Shown piece by piece: positions 40,419 to 50,905 of a DNA stretch of 64,000 nt. Location of the stretch: contig NZ_JAIOUB010000003.1 in the NCBI RefSeq assembly GCF_019931215.1, positions 186,001 through 250,000 of the forward strand, in the 5' to 3' direction. Under the pieces are notes generated by a model. It worked only from the letters and a program-made list of their open reading frames with translations, had not been told where the DNA came from and did no database searches. Every line of letters starts with the position of its first letter. Positions within the stretch are counted from its first letter, which is position 1. Source of the stretch: Alcanivorax limicola (GTDB taxonomy: Bacteria > Pseudomonadota > Gammaproteobacteria > Pseudomonadales > Alcanivoracaceae). Position numbers and translations under genes: made by a program.

Positions 40419-41657
40419 ATGGCGAATTCAGCACAGGACCGGATGATCGTTGGTCTGGATATAGGTACCTCGAAAGTGGTGGCCATTGTCGGGCAGGTAA
40501 ATGTCGACGGCACCATGGAGGTTATCGGTATCGGCTCACAGCCCTCGAAAGGCATGAAGAAAGGTGTCGTCGTGGATATCGAAGCCACGGTGCGCTCGAT
40601 TCAGCGTGCCGTGGAAGAGGCGGAGCTGATGGCGGGCTGCCAGATCCACTCTGTGTATGCGGGCATTGCCGGCAGCCACGTGCGCAGCCTCAACAGCCAC
40701 GGCATTGTCGCGATTCGTGATCGTGAAGTGTTGCTGGCGGATATCGACCGAGTGATCGACGCCGCACAGGCGGTCGCGATCCCGGCGGACCAGAAAACCC
40801 TGCATGTGCTGCCGCAGGAATACGTGGTGGACAACCAGGAAGGCGTGCGCGAGCCGGTGGGCATGAGCGGGGTGCGCCTGGAAGCCAAGGTGCACCTGGT
40901 GACCTGCGCCGTGAACGCGGCCCAGAACATCGAGAAGTGTGTGCGCCGCTGCGGCCTGGAAGTGGAAGACATCATTCTCGAGCAGTTGGCCTCCAGCTAT
41001 GCGGTGCTGACCGAAGACGAGCGCGAGCTGGGTGTGTGCATGGTGGACATCGGTGGCGGGACCACGGATATCGCGATCTTCACCGAAGGCGCGATCCGGC
41101 ACACCGCAAACATCCCTATTGCCGGTGACCAGGTGACCAACGACATCGCGATGGCGTTGCGGACGCCGAAACAGCACGCCGACGAAATCAAGATCAAGTA
41201 TGCCTGCGCGCTGACCCAGTTGGCGGGCGCAGACGAAACCATTCAGGTGCCGTCAGTGGGCGATCGCCCGCCGCGCACGCTCAGCCGCCAGAACCTGGCC
41301 GAAGTGGTGGAGCCGCGTTACGACGAGTTGTTCACCCTGATCCAGGCGGAGCTGCGCCGCAGCGGTTTCGAGGATCTGATTCCCGGCGGCGTGGTGCTGA
41401 CAGGCGGATCATCGCGTATCGAAGGCGCCGTGGACCTTGCTGAAGAAATCTTTCACATGCCGGTGCGGCTGGGCCTGCCGCAGGGCGTCGCCGGGCTGAC
41501 CGATGTGGTGCGCAACCCGATTTATTCCACAGCGGTGGGCCTGCTGCTCTACGGGCAGCGCATTGAGGCGGAGGGCCGCTCGGCGCGTCGCGAGGCAGGT
41601 GGCGGTTCGGTGGACTGGATCGAGCGCTTCAAGAGCTGGTTCAAAGGCAATTTCTAG
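40419..41657 (+). CDS. ftsA: Cell division protein FtsA
   Basis: 412 residues, actin-like ATPase that anchors FtsZ to the membrane. Phosphate loops GLDIGTSKVVAIVG and MVDIGGGTTDIAIF, adenosine motif GVVLTGGSSRIEG, a 1C domain in between, and the C-terminal amphipathic membrane-targeting helix VDWIERFKSWFKGNF. Starts 4 nt after ftsQ and about 106 nt before ftsZ. Confidence 0.98.
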   Translation: MANSAQDRMIVGLDIGTSKVVAIVGQVNVDGTMEVIGIGSQPSKGMKKGVVVDIEATVRSIQRAVEEAELMAGCQIHSVYAGIAGSHVRSLNSHGIVAIRDREVLLADIDRVIDAAQAVAIPADQKTLHVLPQEYVVDNQEGVREPVGMSGVRLEAKVHLVTCAVNAAQNIEKCVRRCGLEVEDIILEQLASSYAVLTEDERELGVCMVDIGGGTTDIAIFTEGAIRHTANIPIAGDQVTNDIAMALRTPKQHADEIKIKYACALTQLAGADETIQVPSVGDRPPRTLSRQNLAEVVEPRYDELFTLIQAELRRSGFEDLIPGGVVLTGGSSRIEGAVDLAEEIFHMPVRLGLPQGVAGLTDVVRNPIYSTAVGLLLYGQRIEAEGRSARREAGGGSVDWIERFKSWFKGNF

Positions 41658-41763
41658 TATTTTCCGGTGATCCAGGTGGGTCACCGGCACAGGGTTCCCG
41701 GCGGGGCAGGTGCCGCGCCGGGGCAGTTCGACAACACAGGGAAGCAAAACCGGGAGATCCATC

Positions 41764-42927
41764 ATGCAATTCAAACTCGAAGATAGCGTACCTCATGGTG
41801 CGGTGATCAAGGTGGTGGGCGTAGGCGGTGGCGGCGGCAATGCCGTGGACCACATGGTGCGCTCCAACGTGGACGGTGTGGAATTCATCTGCGCCAATAC
41901 CGATGCCCAGGCGCTGCGTAACGCCTCGGCACGAACTGTTATTCAACTCGGCAACCAGGTCACTAAAGGTCTGGGCGCCGGTGCCAATCCGGATGTGGGT
42001 CGCCAGTCCGCGATCGAAGACCGCGAGCGTCTGGCCGAACTGCTGGAAGGTGCGGACATGGTCTTCGTCACGGCCGGCATGGGCGGCGGCACCGGTACCG
42101 GTGCGGCACCCATCGTGGCAGAAGTAGCCCGGGAAATGGGTATCCTGACGGTGGCGGTAGTGACCAAGCCATTCCCGTTCGAAGGCCGCAAGCGCATGAA
42201 AGTGGCGGAACAGGGCATCGAGGCACTGCGTGAGCATGTGGATTCGTTGATCACCATTCCCAACGAGAAACTGCAAGCGGTACTGGGCGGCTCCACAAGC
42301 CTGCTGGATGCCTTCAAGGCAGCCAACGACGTGCTGCTGGGCGCGGTGAAAGGGATTGCCGATCTGATCGTCAAGCCGGGCATGATCAACGTCGATTTCG
42401 CTGACGTGCGCACGGTGATGAGCGAGATGGGCATGGCCATGATGGGCACCGGCAGCGCCATCGGTGAAGGTCGGGCGGAAGCGGCAGCGACCGCGGCGAT
42501 CTCCAGCCCGCTGCTGGAAGATGTGGATCTGCATGGCGCACGCGGCATCCTGATCAACATCACCGCCAGCGAGTCCATCTCTCTGCAGGAGTTCACCGCA
42601 GTGGGTGACACCATCCAGGAACTGGCCTCCGACGACGCCAATGTCATCATCGGCACCGCTATCGATCCGGATATGGGCGACGAGCTGACCGTGACCGTGG
42701 TGGCCACCGGACTGGGCGGCGCAGCCCAGGAACTTAAGGTGGTGCGGGGCAATCAAACCCCGGTGCGTGCGGACGGTCGGCCGGATTACGAGGCCCTGGA
42801 TCGCCCCGCCTTTGGCCGCAGCCGGCCTCAGAGCGAGACACGTCGCAATGCCCAGGCCGCTGTAAGCGCCTCGGAAGATCTGGATTTCATTGATATCCCG
42901 ACCTTCCTGCGTCGTCAGGCGGACTGA
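41764..42927 (+). CDS. ftsZ: Cell division GTPase FtsZ
   Basis: 387 residues from the ATG at 41764 with GGGAG upstream; an in-frame start at 41710 is rejected since the protein begins MQFKLEDS. Tubulin signature [15 protein letters not shown] (about 104-118), T7 loop region [15 protein letters not shown], and the C-terminal conserved peptide [14 protein letters not shown] that binds FtsA, ZipA and MinC. It polymerises into the Z-ring. Confidence 0.98.
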   Translation: MQFKLEDSVPHGAVIKVVGVGGGGGNAVDHMVRSNVDGVEFICANTDAQALRNASARTVIQLGNQVTKGLGAGANPDVGRQSAIEDRERLAELLEGADMVFVTAGMGGGTGTGAAPIVAEVAREMGILTVAVVTKPFPFEGRKRMKVAEQGIEALREHVDSLITIPNEKLQAVLGGSTSLLDAFKAANDVLLGAVKGIADLIVKPGMINVDFADVRTVMSEMGMAMMGTGSAIGEGRAEAAATAAISSPLLEDVDLHGARGILINITASESISLQEFTAVGDTIQELASDDANVIIGTAIDPDMGDELTVTVVATGLGGAAQELKVVRGNQTPVRADGRPDYEALDRPAFGRSRPQSETRRNAQAAVSASEDLDFIDIPTFLRRQAD

Positions 42928-42930
42928 ACG

Positions 42931-42946
42931 AACCGGACGTCCGGTT
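42931..42946. other. 16-bp perfect palindrome after ftsZ
   Basis: AACCGGACGTCCGGTT starts three bases after the ftsZ stop. It has no loop and no T-run, so it is a poor terminator; a protein-binding palindrome is possible. Confidence 0.4.
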
Positions 42947-42994
42947 ACGCCGACAAGCGGCACCGGAGCCAATGGTACAGGCCGCGCGGATCAT

Positions 42995-43002
42995 GCTAGC
43001 AT
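42995..43002 (+). promoter_or_regulatory. Possible extended -10 of an lpxC promoter
   Basis: TGCTAGCAT contains TAGCAT at 42997-43002, 68 nt before lpxC; the -35 (GGTACA region) is weak. Confidence 0.35.
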
Positions 43003-43069
43003 CCGCCCCCTGTTTTTGTGTTCAGCATGCGGTATCCTGAGTGATACCGACAAGATAGCGACAGGATCG

Positions 43070-43984
43070 ATGATCAGACAGCGCACGCTCAAGAACGTCA
43101 TCCGGGCCACAGGCATCGGACTGCACACCGGCGACAAGGTGTATCTCACTGTCCGGCCTGCGCCGGTGGACTCCGGGATCATCTTCCGACGGGTGGATCT
43201 GGACCCGGTGGTGGAGATCAAGGCCACAGCGGAGAGTGTCGGGGAAACTACCCTGTCCTCCACGCTGGTGCAGGATGGTGTGAAGGTCGGCACCGTAGAG
43301 CATCTGCTCTCGGCCATGGCCGGTCTGGGGATCGACAATGCCTACGTGGAATTGTCCGCCCCGGAAGTCCCGATCATGGACGGCAGCGCGGGACCGTTTG
43401 TGTTCCTGCTGCAATCCGCGGGTATCGAAGAGCAACCTGCTGCGAAGAAGTTCATTCGCATCAAGCGGGAAGTGCGGCTGGAAGAAGGCGACAAGTCTGC
43501 TGTCTTTGTGCCGTTCAATGGCTTCAAGGTGACCTTCAGCATCGAGTTCGACCATCCGGTGTTTGAAGGGCGTACGCAGACCGCCAGTATCGATTTCTCC
43601 TCCACGTCCTTCGTGAAGGAAGTGGCACGGGCCCGGACATTCGGGTTCATGCGGGATATCGAATATCTGCGGTCGCAGAACCTGGCCCTGGGTGGCAGTG
43701 TGGACAACGCCATCGTCGTGGACGATTTCCGGATTCTTAATGAAGACGGGTTGCGCTACGAGGATGAGTTCGTCAAACACAAGATGCTGGATGCGATTGG
43801 TGATCTGTACCTGCTTGGCCACAGCCTGATTGGCGAGTTCATCGGTCACAAGTCCGGCCATGCATTGAACAATCAGTTGTTGCGTAAACTGCTCCAGGAA
43901 GAGGATGCCTGGGAGCTGGTGACATTCGAGGATGAAGCGACTGCTCCGATTTCCTATATGAAGCCGGTGCTGACAGGCGAATAA
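43070..43984 (+). CDS. lpxC: UDP-3-O-acyl-GlcNAc deacetylase LpxC
   Basis: 304 residues from the ATG at 43070; the longer open frame upstream overlaps ftsZ and is not used. Zinc deacetylase that commits to lipid A synthesis. Motifs: [35 protein letters not shown] with the first zinc His, [13 protein letters not shown], and [14 protein letters not shown] with further zinc ligands, then [10 protein letters not shown]. Last gene of the dcw cluster, closed by a terminator. Confidence 0.98.
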   Translation: MIRQRTLKNVIRATGIGLHTGDKVYLTVRPAPVDSGIIFRRVDLDPVVEIKATAESVGETTLSSTLVQDGVKVGTVEHLLSAMAGLGIDNAYVELSAPEVPIMDGSAGPFVFLLQSAGIEEQPAAKKFIRIKREVRLEEGDKSAVFVPFNGFKVTFSIEFDHPVFEGRTQTASIDFSSTSFVKEVARARTFGFMRDIEYLRSQNLALGGSVDNAIVVDDFRILNEDGLRYEDEFVKHKMLDAIGDLYLLGHSLIGEFIGHKSGHALNNQLLRKLLQEEDAWELVTFEDEATAPISYMKPVLTGE

Positions 43985-44017
43985 CCTCAGTGTGACCACA
44001 TTAGTGTTGTCGAACCG

Positions 44018-44047
44018 AAAGGCCCGGTCTCCCGCCGGGCCTTTCTT
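44018..44047 (+). terminator. Terminator of lpxC and the dcw cluster
   Basis: AAAGGCCCGG (44018-44027) and CCGGGCCTTT (44035-44044) form a perfect 10-bp stem with a 7-nt loop, followed by CTTTATG. Confidence 0.88.
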
Positions 44048-44062
44048 TATGTACAGATGGCT

Positions 44063-44491
44063 TTATGTACGACTGGCGAGGCGGCGTAGCGCGGCCTTGA
44101 GGTCCGGGTCGGTGATGGCGTCTGCGGCTTCATTCAGACAGGCGGGCGCATTGGCCGACAGGCGTGGCGGTGTCAGCAGGCTCTCCGCGGGGCCGACAGT
44201 GACCGGCAGGGCAACGCGGCTGACCTGCACTTTCCAGTCTTTCAGGCCCTGCTCGCGGGCCAGATTGGGGGCGTGAAAACGCAGCAACTGGGCGACGGCG
44301 TTGTTTTCAGCCAGCAATAGCAGGGTGTCTTCCTCTCGCAGCAGGGTAACCCGGGACGCTAGTGCAGGCGGCAGGCTGCTGCTTTCGATACGGCTCGGCC
44401 CCTTGTAATCACGGGCCTGACGGCTCAGGGGGCGGAGTTGATCGCCACCCAGTAGCAGGTCTATGGATTTTGGGCCAATTGCCTTAGCCAT
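44063..44491 (-). CDS. dciA: DUF721/DciA-like protein
   Basis: 142 residues, cytoplasmic. DUF721 region at about 50-100: LPPALASRVTLLREEDTLLLLAENNAVAQLLRFHAPNL (seen as the hydrophobic core strand-helix). DciA loads or regulates the replicative helicase DnaB in bacteria lacking DnaC. The position between lpxC and secA on the opposite strand is the usual location of dciA in Pseudomonas relatives. The N-terminal ~40 residues (PKSIDLLLGGDQLRPLSRQ) are typical. Family firm, function by family. Confidence 0.85.
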   Translation of the reverse strand: MAKAIGPKSIDLLLGGDQLRPLSRQARDYKGPSRIESSSLPPALASRVTLLREEDTLLLLAENNAVAQLLRFHAPNLAREQGLKDWKVQVSRVALPVTVGPAESLLTPPRLSANAPACLNEAADAITDPDLKAALRRLASRT

Positions 44492-44600
44492 GATATTTTC
44501 CTAGTATAACCACACTACAAATAAGAAATACTTTTAAAAAGACCTATAACTCTCTGATATATATAGAAATGAAGCTCATTTACTGAGAGATGCCAAACCC

Positions 44601-45533
44601 ATGAACATCATAGTGCTCAACAGCCGAGGCCACCAGTCGCGCGCGCTGCGACTGCCCCGATTCGTCCCCTTGATGCTCGTGGGGGTGCTGCTGTTGGTGC
44701 CAGCATTGGTCGGAACCGGTGCTTACTATGCCATGTATCACTGGGGCGATCCGGTGCTGGATCAGAATATGACTGCCCGCTGGCAGGGGGAACTGGAGAA
44801 TCAGCGCCAGACCCTGGGCCAGCTCAACAACCGCACAGATGAAGAGCTGCGCGCGCTGACCATCCGCCTGGCCGAAATGCAGGCGCGGCTGGTGCGGCTG
44901 GATGCGCTGGGTGAACGGTTGGTGGATATCGCCGGCATTCCCTCCGATGAATTCGATTTCAGCGCCCCCATGGCGATTGGTGGCCCGGAGCTGCCGGATG
45001 AAGGCTCACTCGCCTACACGGCACCCTCCTTTACCGATGCGCTCACCGATCTGGCCGTGACACTGGATCGCCGCGAGCAGCAGCTGACGATTCTTGAACG
45101 CCTGATGGATTCCCGCCGCACCGCCTCCAAGACAGAACTGTCTGGCCGCCCGATTCGCCGGGGCTGGCTGTCGTCCCGTTTCGGCCAGCGTACCGACCCG
45201 TTCAGTGGCCGCCTGACCATGCACCGGGGCGTTGATTTTGCTGCCAAGGAAGGATCTGACGTGATCGCCACTGGTGCTGGCGTGGTGACCTTTGCTGGCA
45301 CCCGCTGGGGTTACGGCAATCTGGTGGAAGTGAATCATGGCAACGGGTTGTCGACCCGTTATGCACACATGAAAGAAATTCTGATCGAGGCGGGCGATAT
45401 CGTCCGGGCGGGCGATGTCATCGCGCTGGTCGGCACGACAGGGCGCTCCACCGGGCCCCACGTGCACTACGAAGTCCTCAAGAACGGCCGGCAGGTGGAC
45501 CCCACGCCTTACGTGGCGCGCGCCCGGGACTGA
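44601..45533 (+). CDS. M23-family (LytM) metallopeptidase, membrane-anchored
   Basis: 310 residues. Transmembrane anchor about 23-43 (PLMLVGVLLLVPALVGTGAYY), a periplasmic coiled coil (about 60-105) and a C-terminal LytM domain with zinc motifs MHRGVDFAA (H-x3-D) and HVHYEVL; the intermediate His is in TRYAHMKE. All ligands are present, so it is probably an active endopeptidase against peptidoglycan cross-links, or an amidase activator. The lpxC-dciA-M23-secA order is conserved. The upstream 109-nt divergent region is strongly AT-rich, and lacks an obvious paired promoter. Confidence 0.92.
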   Translation: MNIIVLNSRGHQSRALRLPRFVPLMLVGVLLLVPALVGTGAYYAMYHWGDPVLDQNMTARWQGELENQRQTLGQLNNRTDEELRALTIRLAEMQARLVRLDALGERLVDIAGIPSDEFDFSAPMAIGGPELPDEGSLAYTAPSFTDALTDLAVTLDRREQQLTILERLMDSRRTASKTELSGRPIRRGWLSSRFGQRTDPFSGRLTMHRGVDFAAKEGSDVIATGAGVVTFAGTRWGYGNLVEVNHGNGLSTRYAHMKEILIEAGDIVRAGDVIALVGTTGRSTGPHVHYEVLKNGRQVDPTPYVARARD

Positions 45534-45609
45534 CCCGGACGCCGCAGAAGCACTTTTTTCCCGGCGTCGATGCCGCTGAGCTGCCAGGCCTTGATCTGCG
45601 CCCCCGAGG

Positions 45610-45630
45610 CCCCATCTGGTATAGATGGGG
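45610..45630. other. Perfect hairpin upstream of secA
   Basis: CCCCATCT (45610-45617) and AGATGGGG (45623-45630), 8 bp with a 5-nt loop and no T-run. It lies 77 nt after the M23 stop and about 55 nt before the predicted secA -10, so it may be an mRNA 3'-end structure. Confidence 0.45.
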
Positions 45631-45684
45631 CAGCAAGACCCCCCGAAGCCGTGCGTTCCCCCTGTCTTATCCGGCCTGAACGGG

Positions 45685-45690
45685 TAGAAT
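45685..45690 (+). promoter_or_regulatory. -10 box of a probable secA promoter
   Basis: TAGAAT 44 nt before the secA start; CTGTCT at 45662-45667 is a poor -35 at 17-nt spacing. Confidence 0.45.
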
Positions 45691-45733
45691 GGCGCTCGCG
45701 TATTTCAATCACTGATCAGACACCGGAAGTTTC

Positions 45734-48481
45734 ATGCTCTCAGCCATAGCCAAAAAGATCTTCGGTAGCAAGAACGAACGTGAAGTCAAACGCATGCAGC
45801 GCATCGTCGGGGAGGTGAACCTGCTCGGCGAGGAGATCGCGGCCCTGGACGATGCGGCGCTCAAGGCCCGCACGGTCACGCTCAGGCAGGCCTATGCCGA
45901 TGGCCGGTCGCTGGACGAGTTGCTGCCCGAGGCTTTTGCGGTGGTGCGAGAAGCTGCCACCCGTGTTATGGGCATGCGCCACTTCGATGTGCAGCTGGTG
46001 GGCGGTATCGCCCTGCACGAAGGCCGCATTGCCGAGATGCGCACTGGTGAGGGCAAGACCCTCACGGCGACGTTGCCGGCGTATCTGAACGCGCTGTCCG
46101 GGGATGGCGTGCACGTGGTCACGGTGAATGATTATCTGGCCGAGCGGGACGCCAACTGGATGCGGCCCCTGTATGAATTCCTGGGCCTGAAGGTGGGCAT
46201 TGCGCTTTCCCAGCAGCCGCCGGAAGACAAGAAAGCCGCCTACGCCGCCGATATTACCTACGGCACCAACAACGAATTCGGTTTTGACTACCTGCGCGAC
46301 AACATGGCCTTCCGTCTGGAAGATCGGGTCCAGCGCGGGCTGAATTACGCCATTGTCGATGAGGTGGATTCCATCCTGATCGATGAGGCGCGCACGCCGC
46401 TGATCATTTCCGGCCCGTCCTCTGACAGCTCTGAGCTGTACAAGAAGATCAATACGCTGATTCCCCGCCTGACCCCGCCCAGCGAAGAGGTAGAGGGCGA
46501 TTACACACTGGATGAAAAGAATCGCCAGGTGGAACTCACCGAACAGGGCCATCAGCGCGTGGAAAAACTGCTGACTGACGCCGGGCTGCTGGAAGAGGGC
46601 GACAGCCTGTATTCCGCCCAGAGCCTGGGTTTGCTGCACCACGTGCACGCCGGTTTGAAAGCCCACGTCCTGTTCCGTCGCGACAAGGATTACATCGTCC
46701 AGAATGACCAGATCGTGATCGTGGATGAGCACACCGGCCGTACCATGCCGGGGCGCCGCTGGTCCGAGGGCATCCACCAGGCGGTGGAAGCCAAAGAAGG
46801 CATGCAGATCCAGCAGGAAAACCAGACGCTGGCGTCCACCACCTTCCAGAATTACTTCCGTATCTATAACAAGCTTTCCGGCATGACCGGTACAGCGGAT
46901 ACCGAAGCACCGGAGTTTCGGCAAATCTATGGCCTGGATGTGGTGGTCGTGCCGACCCACCGCCCCATGGTGCGCGTGGATGCCGACGATCTGGTGTACC
47001 TGTCACTGGAAGAAAAGTACGACGCGATTATCGAAGCTGTGCGTGCCGCAGTGGAAAAGGGCGCCCCCGTGCTGGTGGGTACCGCGACCATCTCGGCCTC
47101 CGAATACCTGTCCCAGCGACTGGACAAGGCGGGCATCAAGCATCAGGTCCTCAACGCCAAGTTCCACCGCAAGGAAGCTGAGATCATTGCCCAGGCAGGC
47201 CAGCCTGGTGCGGTGACCATCGCCACCAATATGGCGGGCCGGGGTACGGATATTGTGCTGGGCGGCAACCCGGATGTGGCCGTGGCCAATCTGGTAGACC
47301 CGACCGACGCCGAAATCCAGGCCGTGCGCGACCAGTGGAAACGGGATCATCAGAAAGTGCTCGACGCCGGCGGCCTGCATATTGTCGGCACCGAACGGCA
47401 CGAATCCCGTCGCATCGACAATCAGCTGCGTGGCCGCGCCGGCCGCCAGGGCGACCCCGGCGACACGCGCTTCTTCCTGTCCATGGAAGACGACCTGATG
47501 CGCATCTTTGCCTCGGATCGCATCCGTAACCTGATGCGCAGCCTGGGTCTGGAGAAAGGCGAAGCCATCGAACACCGCTGGGTCACCAAAGCGATTGAAA
47601 ACGCCCAGCGCAAGGTGGAAGGCCGCAACTTCGATATCCGCAAGAACCTGCTGGAATACGATGACGTGGCCAACGACCAGCGGCGCGTGATCTACACACA
47701 GCGGGACGAAATCCTGGCGTCCTCCGATTTGTCAGAAAGCGTGCGTGGTATCCGCCGCGACGTGATGACAGAAGTGGTGCACACCTACATGCCGCCGGGT
47801 TCCATTGAAGACCAGTGGGATGTGGAGGCGCTGGAGCGCACGCTGGATGCCGAGTACCAGATCAAGGCGCCGATACGCGTCTGGCTGGAACAGGACAGCA
47901 GCCTGCACATCGAAGGTGTCGCAGAGCGCGTCATCAGCACCATGGAAGCGAACTACGCCCGCAAGGAAGAAGAGGTCAGCCAGCTTGGTGTGGACCTGCG
48001 TCGCGTGGAAAAGCATCTGATGCTGCAAGTCCTCGACCGGCACTGGAAAGAACATCTGGCGAGCATGGATCACCTGCGTCAGGGCATTCACCTGCGCGGC
48101 TATGCCCAGAAAAATCCGAAGCAGGAATACAAGCGCGAGGCGTTTGACCTGTTCCAGACCATGATGCAGCAAATCCAGCACGAACTGGTGCGCGTGCTGA
48201 GCACCCTGGAGCTGCGCCGTGATGATGCGGTGGAACGTCTGGAACAACAGCGTGCGGAGGAAGCCCGCAAACAGGCCGAACAGATGCGCACCGAGCAGCT
48301 GGAGCCGGGAACCCGTGGTGTGCCCCGCGAGCGCGTTGGCGGTGCCCGGGGTGCCGCGCAGCCACAGCAGGCTGGCGCACAACCCTTCGTGCGCGAAGGG
48401 CCGAAGCTGGGCCGTAACGACCCGTGTTGGTGTGGTTCCGGCAAGAAATACAAACATTGCCACGGCAAACTGGATTCCTGA
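45734..48481 (+). CDS. secA: Preprotein translocase ATPase SecA
   Basis: 915 residues. Walker [18 protein letters not shown] (about 102-118), [19 protein letters not shown], the preprotein-crosslinking and helical-wing domains, motif [22 protein letters not shown], and the C-terminal zinc tail [14 protein letters not shown] that binds SecB and lipids. It drives unfolded preproteins through SecYEG. No secM-like gene is upstream. argJ follows 3 nt after the stop. Confidence 0.98.
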   Translation: MLSAIAKKIFGSKNEREVKRMQRIVGEVNLLGEEIAALDDAALKARTVTLRQAYADGRSLDELLPEAFAVVREAATRVMGMRHFDVQLVGGIALHEGRIAEMRTGEGKTLTATLPAYLNALSGDGVHVVTVNDYLAERDANWMRPLYEFLGLKVGIALSQQPPEDKKAAYAADITYGTNNEFGFDYLRDNMAFRLEDRVQRGLNYAIVDEVDSILIDEARTPLIISGPSSDSSELYKKINTLIPRLTPPSEEVEGDYTLDEKNRQVELTEQGHQRVEKLLTDAGLLEEGDSLYSAQSLGLLHHVHAGLKAHVLFRRDKDYIVQNDQIVIVDEHTGRTMPGRRWSEGIHQAVEAKEGMQIQQENQTLASTTFQNYFRIYNKLSGMTGTADTEAPEFRQIYGLDVVVVPTHRPMVRVDADDLVYLSLEEKYDAIIEAVRAAVEKGAPVLVGTATISASEYLSQRLDKAGIKHQVLNAKFHRKEAEIIAQAGQPGAVTIATNMAGRGTDIVLGGNPDVAVANLVDPTDAEIQAVRDQWKRDHQKVLDAGGLHIVGTERHESRRIDNQLRGRAGRQGDPGDTRFFLSMEDDLMRIFASDRIRNLMRSLGLEKGEAIEHRWVTKAIENAQRKVEGRNFDIRKNLLEYDDVANDQRRVIYTQRDEILASSDLSESVRGIRRDVMTEVVHTYMPPGSIEDQWDVEALERTLDAEYQIKAPIRVWLEQDSSLHIEGVAERVISTMEANYARKEEEVSQLGVDLRRVEKHLMLQVLDRHWKEHLASMDHLRQGIHLRGYAQKNPKQEYKREAFDLFQTMMQQIQHELVRVLSTLELRRDDAVERLEQQRAEEARKQAEQMRTEQLEPGTRGVPRERVGGARGAAQPQQAGAQPFVREGPKLGRNDPCWCGSGKKYKHCHGKLDS

Positions 48482-48484
48482 TCG

Positions 48485-49711
48485 ATGAACGCAGAGACGC
48501 AACGCGCCGGTAACGCCCAGTGGTTCCCTGTACCCGGCGTGCGCCTTGCTGCCGTCGCGGCGGGGGTCAAGAAACCCGACCGGCGTGATCTGGTGATACT
48601 GGCGCTGGCGGAAGGCAGCCGTACGGCAGGGGTGTTTACCCTCAACCGTTTTTGCGCCGCGCCGGTACAGATCGCGAAGGCGCACCTGACGCAGGGCGCG
48701 CCGCGTTATCTGCTGATCAACACCGGTTATGCCAATGCCGGCACCGGCAAAGAGGGCCATGCCCGGGCACTGGCCACCTGTGCATTGCTGGCCAGCGAGG
48801 CCGGTTGCCGTCCTGAGCAGGTGCTGCCGTTTTCCACCGGTGTCATCGGCGAGCTGTTTACCCTGCCGCCGTTCGAACGCGGCATCCCGGCGGCGCTGGC
48901 CAGCCTGGATGAGCACGCCTGGGGCGTGGCCGCCGAAGGCATCATGACCACGGATACCCGGCCCAAGGTGGCGACCCGTCGCCTGATGCTGGGTACTACC
49001 GAGATCACCATCACCGGCATGGCCAAGGGCGCCGGCATGATCAAGCCGAACATGGCGACCATGCTGGGGTTTATCGCCACTGATGCACCGGTGGCCCAGC
49101 CGCTGCTGGCGCAGTGGGTGCAGCAGCTGGCGGATCGCTCCTTCAACCGCATTACCATTGATGGCGACACCTCCACCAATGACGCCTGCATGCTGGTGGC
49201 CACCGGCCAGGCGGACATGCCTGAGCTTGTCGACGCCGACGATGCAGATGCCCGCGCCCTGTACCACGGGCTGGAGCAGGTGTTTGTGGAACTGGCTCAG
49301 GGCATCGTCCGGGATGGTGAAGGCGCGACCAAATTTGTCGAGATCGAGGTGACCGGTGCCGCCAGCCCTGCCGACGCGAAAGCGGTGGCCGAAACGGTGG
49401 CCCACTCCCCACTGGTGAAAACCGCCCTGTTCGCCTCCGACCCGAACTGGGGCCGTATTCTGGCCGCTGTGGGCCGTGCGCCGATCGAGGCGCTGGACGT
49501 GGACAAGGTGGATATCTGGCTGGATAACGTGCAGATCGTTGCCGCAGGCGGCGTGGCACCGGATTACGCGGAAGCCCGTGGCGCGGCCGTCATGGCCCAG
49601 GGCGATATCGCCATTCGCATCCGTCTGGGCGAGGGCGCCGGCGAGGCGACCGTCTGGACCTGCGATTTCAGCTACGACTACGTCAAGATCAACGCCGAAT
49701 ACCGCACCTGA
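48485..49711 (+). CDS. argJ: Bifunctional glutamate N-acetyltransferase / amino-acid acetyltransferase
   Basis: 408 residues. It recycles the acetyl group from N-acetylornithine to glutamate in arginine synthesis and may also use acetyl-CoA. The autocatalytic cleavage site is in KGAGMIKPNMATMLGF (about 181-196), where the Thr after Ala becomes the nucleophile of the beta chain. FSTGVIGELF and NWGRILAAVGRAPIEA are further family motifs. Starts 3 nt after secA and is 3 nt before the Nudix gene. Confidence 0.97.
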   Translation: MNAETQRAGNAQWFPVPGVRLAAVAAGVKKPDRRDLVILALAEGSRTAGVFTLNRFCAAPVQIAKAHLTQGAPRYLLINTGYANAGTGKEGHARALATCALLASEAGCRPEQVLPFSTGVIGELFTLPPFERGIPAALASLDEHAWGVAAEGIMTTDTRPKVATRRLMLGTTEITITGMAKGAGMIKPNMATMLGFIATDAPVAQPLLAQWVQQLADRSFNRITIDGDTSTNDACMLVATGQADMPELVDADDADARALYHGLEQVFVELAQGIVRDGEGATKFVEIEVTGAASPADAKAVAETVAHSPLVKTALFASDPNWGRILAAVGRAPIEALDVDKVDIWLDNVQIVAAGGVAPDYAEARGAAVMAQGDIAIRIRLGEGAGEATVWTCDFSYDYVKINAEYRT

Positions 49712-49714
49712 TCG

Positions 49715-50641
49715 ATGCCTTCTGACGCGCTTCTGGTTGTTGCTGCCATCATCCGTCACCCGGACGATGGCAGCATCCTGCTGAGTCAGCGCCCCGCCCA
49801 CAAGCACCAGGGCGGCCGCTGGGAATTCCCCGGCGGCAAGGTCGAGCCCGGCGAGACCCTCGACGCCGCGCTGGCCCGCGAGCTGGAGGAAGAGCTGGGC
49901 CTGCGCGTGACGGCCTGCCGCCCCTTCATGACCATCGAGCATGATTACCCTGAACTGTCCGTGCGCCTGTGCTTCCGCGAAGTCACGGCCTTTACCGGCG
50001 TGCCCCATGGCAGGGAAGGGCAGCCGGTGCACTGGTTCGCCCCGTCGCAGCTGGCCGAGTTGACCTTCCCGGAAGCCAATCGCCCGGTGGTGAGTGCGCT
50101 GGCGCTGCCTGATCGCCTGCTGATACTGCCGGACCCGCTGCCCCCGGCCTGGCCGCAGCAGCTTGCCAGCGCCCTCGCCAGCGGCATCGAGCTCGTCTAC
50201 CTGCGCGGGATTACCGATGAGCCTCTGCTACGGCGTCTGGTTGCCGCCTGCCATGCGGGCGGTGCCAGGGCGCTGGTGGCTGATTCAGTCCCGCTGGCGC
50301 AGGCTGTGGGGGCGGATGGGGTGCATTTGCGAAGCCAGACGGGGATGCGTCTTGACCACCGCCCGGACAGCCCGCTGGTGTCCATGGCCTGCCACAACGC
50401 TGCCGAGCTGGCGCACGCTGAGCAGTTGGGGGTTGATCTGGCCCTGTTGTCCCCCGTGCTGCCCACCCCCACGCACCCTGATGCACCGGCTCTGGGCTGG
50501 GATGCCTTGCGTCAGTTGGCCGAGGGCCGGGCCTGTGCGGTGTATGCCCTGGGCGGGGTGGGGGCGAACGATCTGGATACGGCGCGTCAGCACGGCGCCC
50601 GGGGCATTGCCGGCATCCGTGCTTTCTGGCCGAGTGAATAG
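49715..50641 (+). CDS. MutT-type Nudix hydrolase fused to a ThiE-like domain
   Basis: 308 residues. Residues 1-130 are a Nudix domain: the box GGKVEPGETLDAALARELEEELGL (core from Gly46) is complete, including REL-EE, and fits the 8-oxo-dGTP-cleaning MutT type. Residues 140-305 resemble thiamine-phosphate synthase (ThiE/TenI) barrels: GIELVYLRG, GADGVHLRSQTGMRL, DLALLSPVLPTPTHPDAPALGW, VYALGGVGANDL. This fusion is standard after argJ in Pseudomonas relatives; whether the ThiE half is catalytic is not known to me. Confidence 0.92.
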   Translation: MPSDALLVVAAIIRHPDDGSILLSQRPAHKHQGGRWEFPGGKVEPGETLDAALARELEEELGLRVTACRPFMTIEHDYPELSVRLCFREVTAFTGVPHGREGQPVHWFAPSQLAELTFPEANRPVVSALALPDRLLILPDPLPPAWPQQLASALASGIELVYLRGITDEPLLRRLVAACHAGGARALVADSVPLAQAVGADGVHLRSQTGMRLDHRPDSPLVSMACHNAAELAHAEQLGVDLALLSPVLPTPTHPDAPALGWDALRQLAEGRACAVYALGGVGANDLDTARQHGARGIAGIRAFWPSE

Positions 50642-50662
50642 TCGTTTGGTGCGGCGCGCGCG

Positions 50663-50905
50663 TCAGGCGTCGGGGTCGTTGAACTCGTCCATGCCTTCCA
50701 TGCCATCGATGCTGTCCGGGTCACCGGGAATGGCGTGGCGCTCTGAGGCCCAGTCGCCCAGGTCGATCAGTTTGCAGCGCTCGGAACAGAATGGCCGCCA
50801 GGGATTGTCGCTGCGCCACTGGGTCAGCTTCTTGCATTGCGGGCAGGGGTAAACGCGGGCGGTATTGTCGGCGGGGGGCTGAGCCGGTGATGTCTTGTTT
50901 GTCAT
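50663..50905 (-). CDS. yacG: DNA gyrase inhibitor YacG, zinc-binding
   Basis: 80 residues. Zinc site from PCPQCKK (two Cys) and [15 protein letters not shown] (two Cys), with an acidic disordered C-terminal tail. YacG binds GyrB and inhibits gyrase in E. coli. Its start overlaps the coaE stop by ATGA, the conserved pair. Confidence 0.94.
   Translation of the reverse strand: MTNKTSPAQPPADNTARVYPCPQCKKLTQWRSDNPWRPFCSERCKLIDLGDWASERHAIPGDPDSIDGMEGMDEFNDPDA

Noticed and set aside
47732-50032. 766-codon minus-strand frame across secA, argJ and the Nudix gene
   Set aside because: It spans three certain plus-strand genes and has no domain character.
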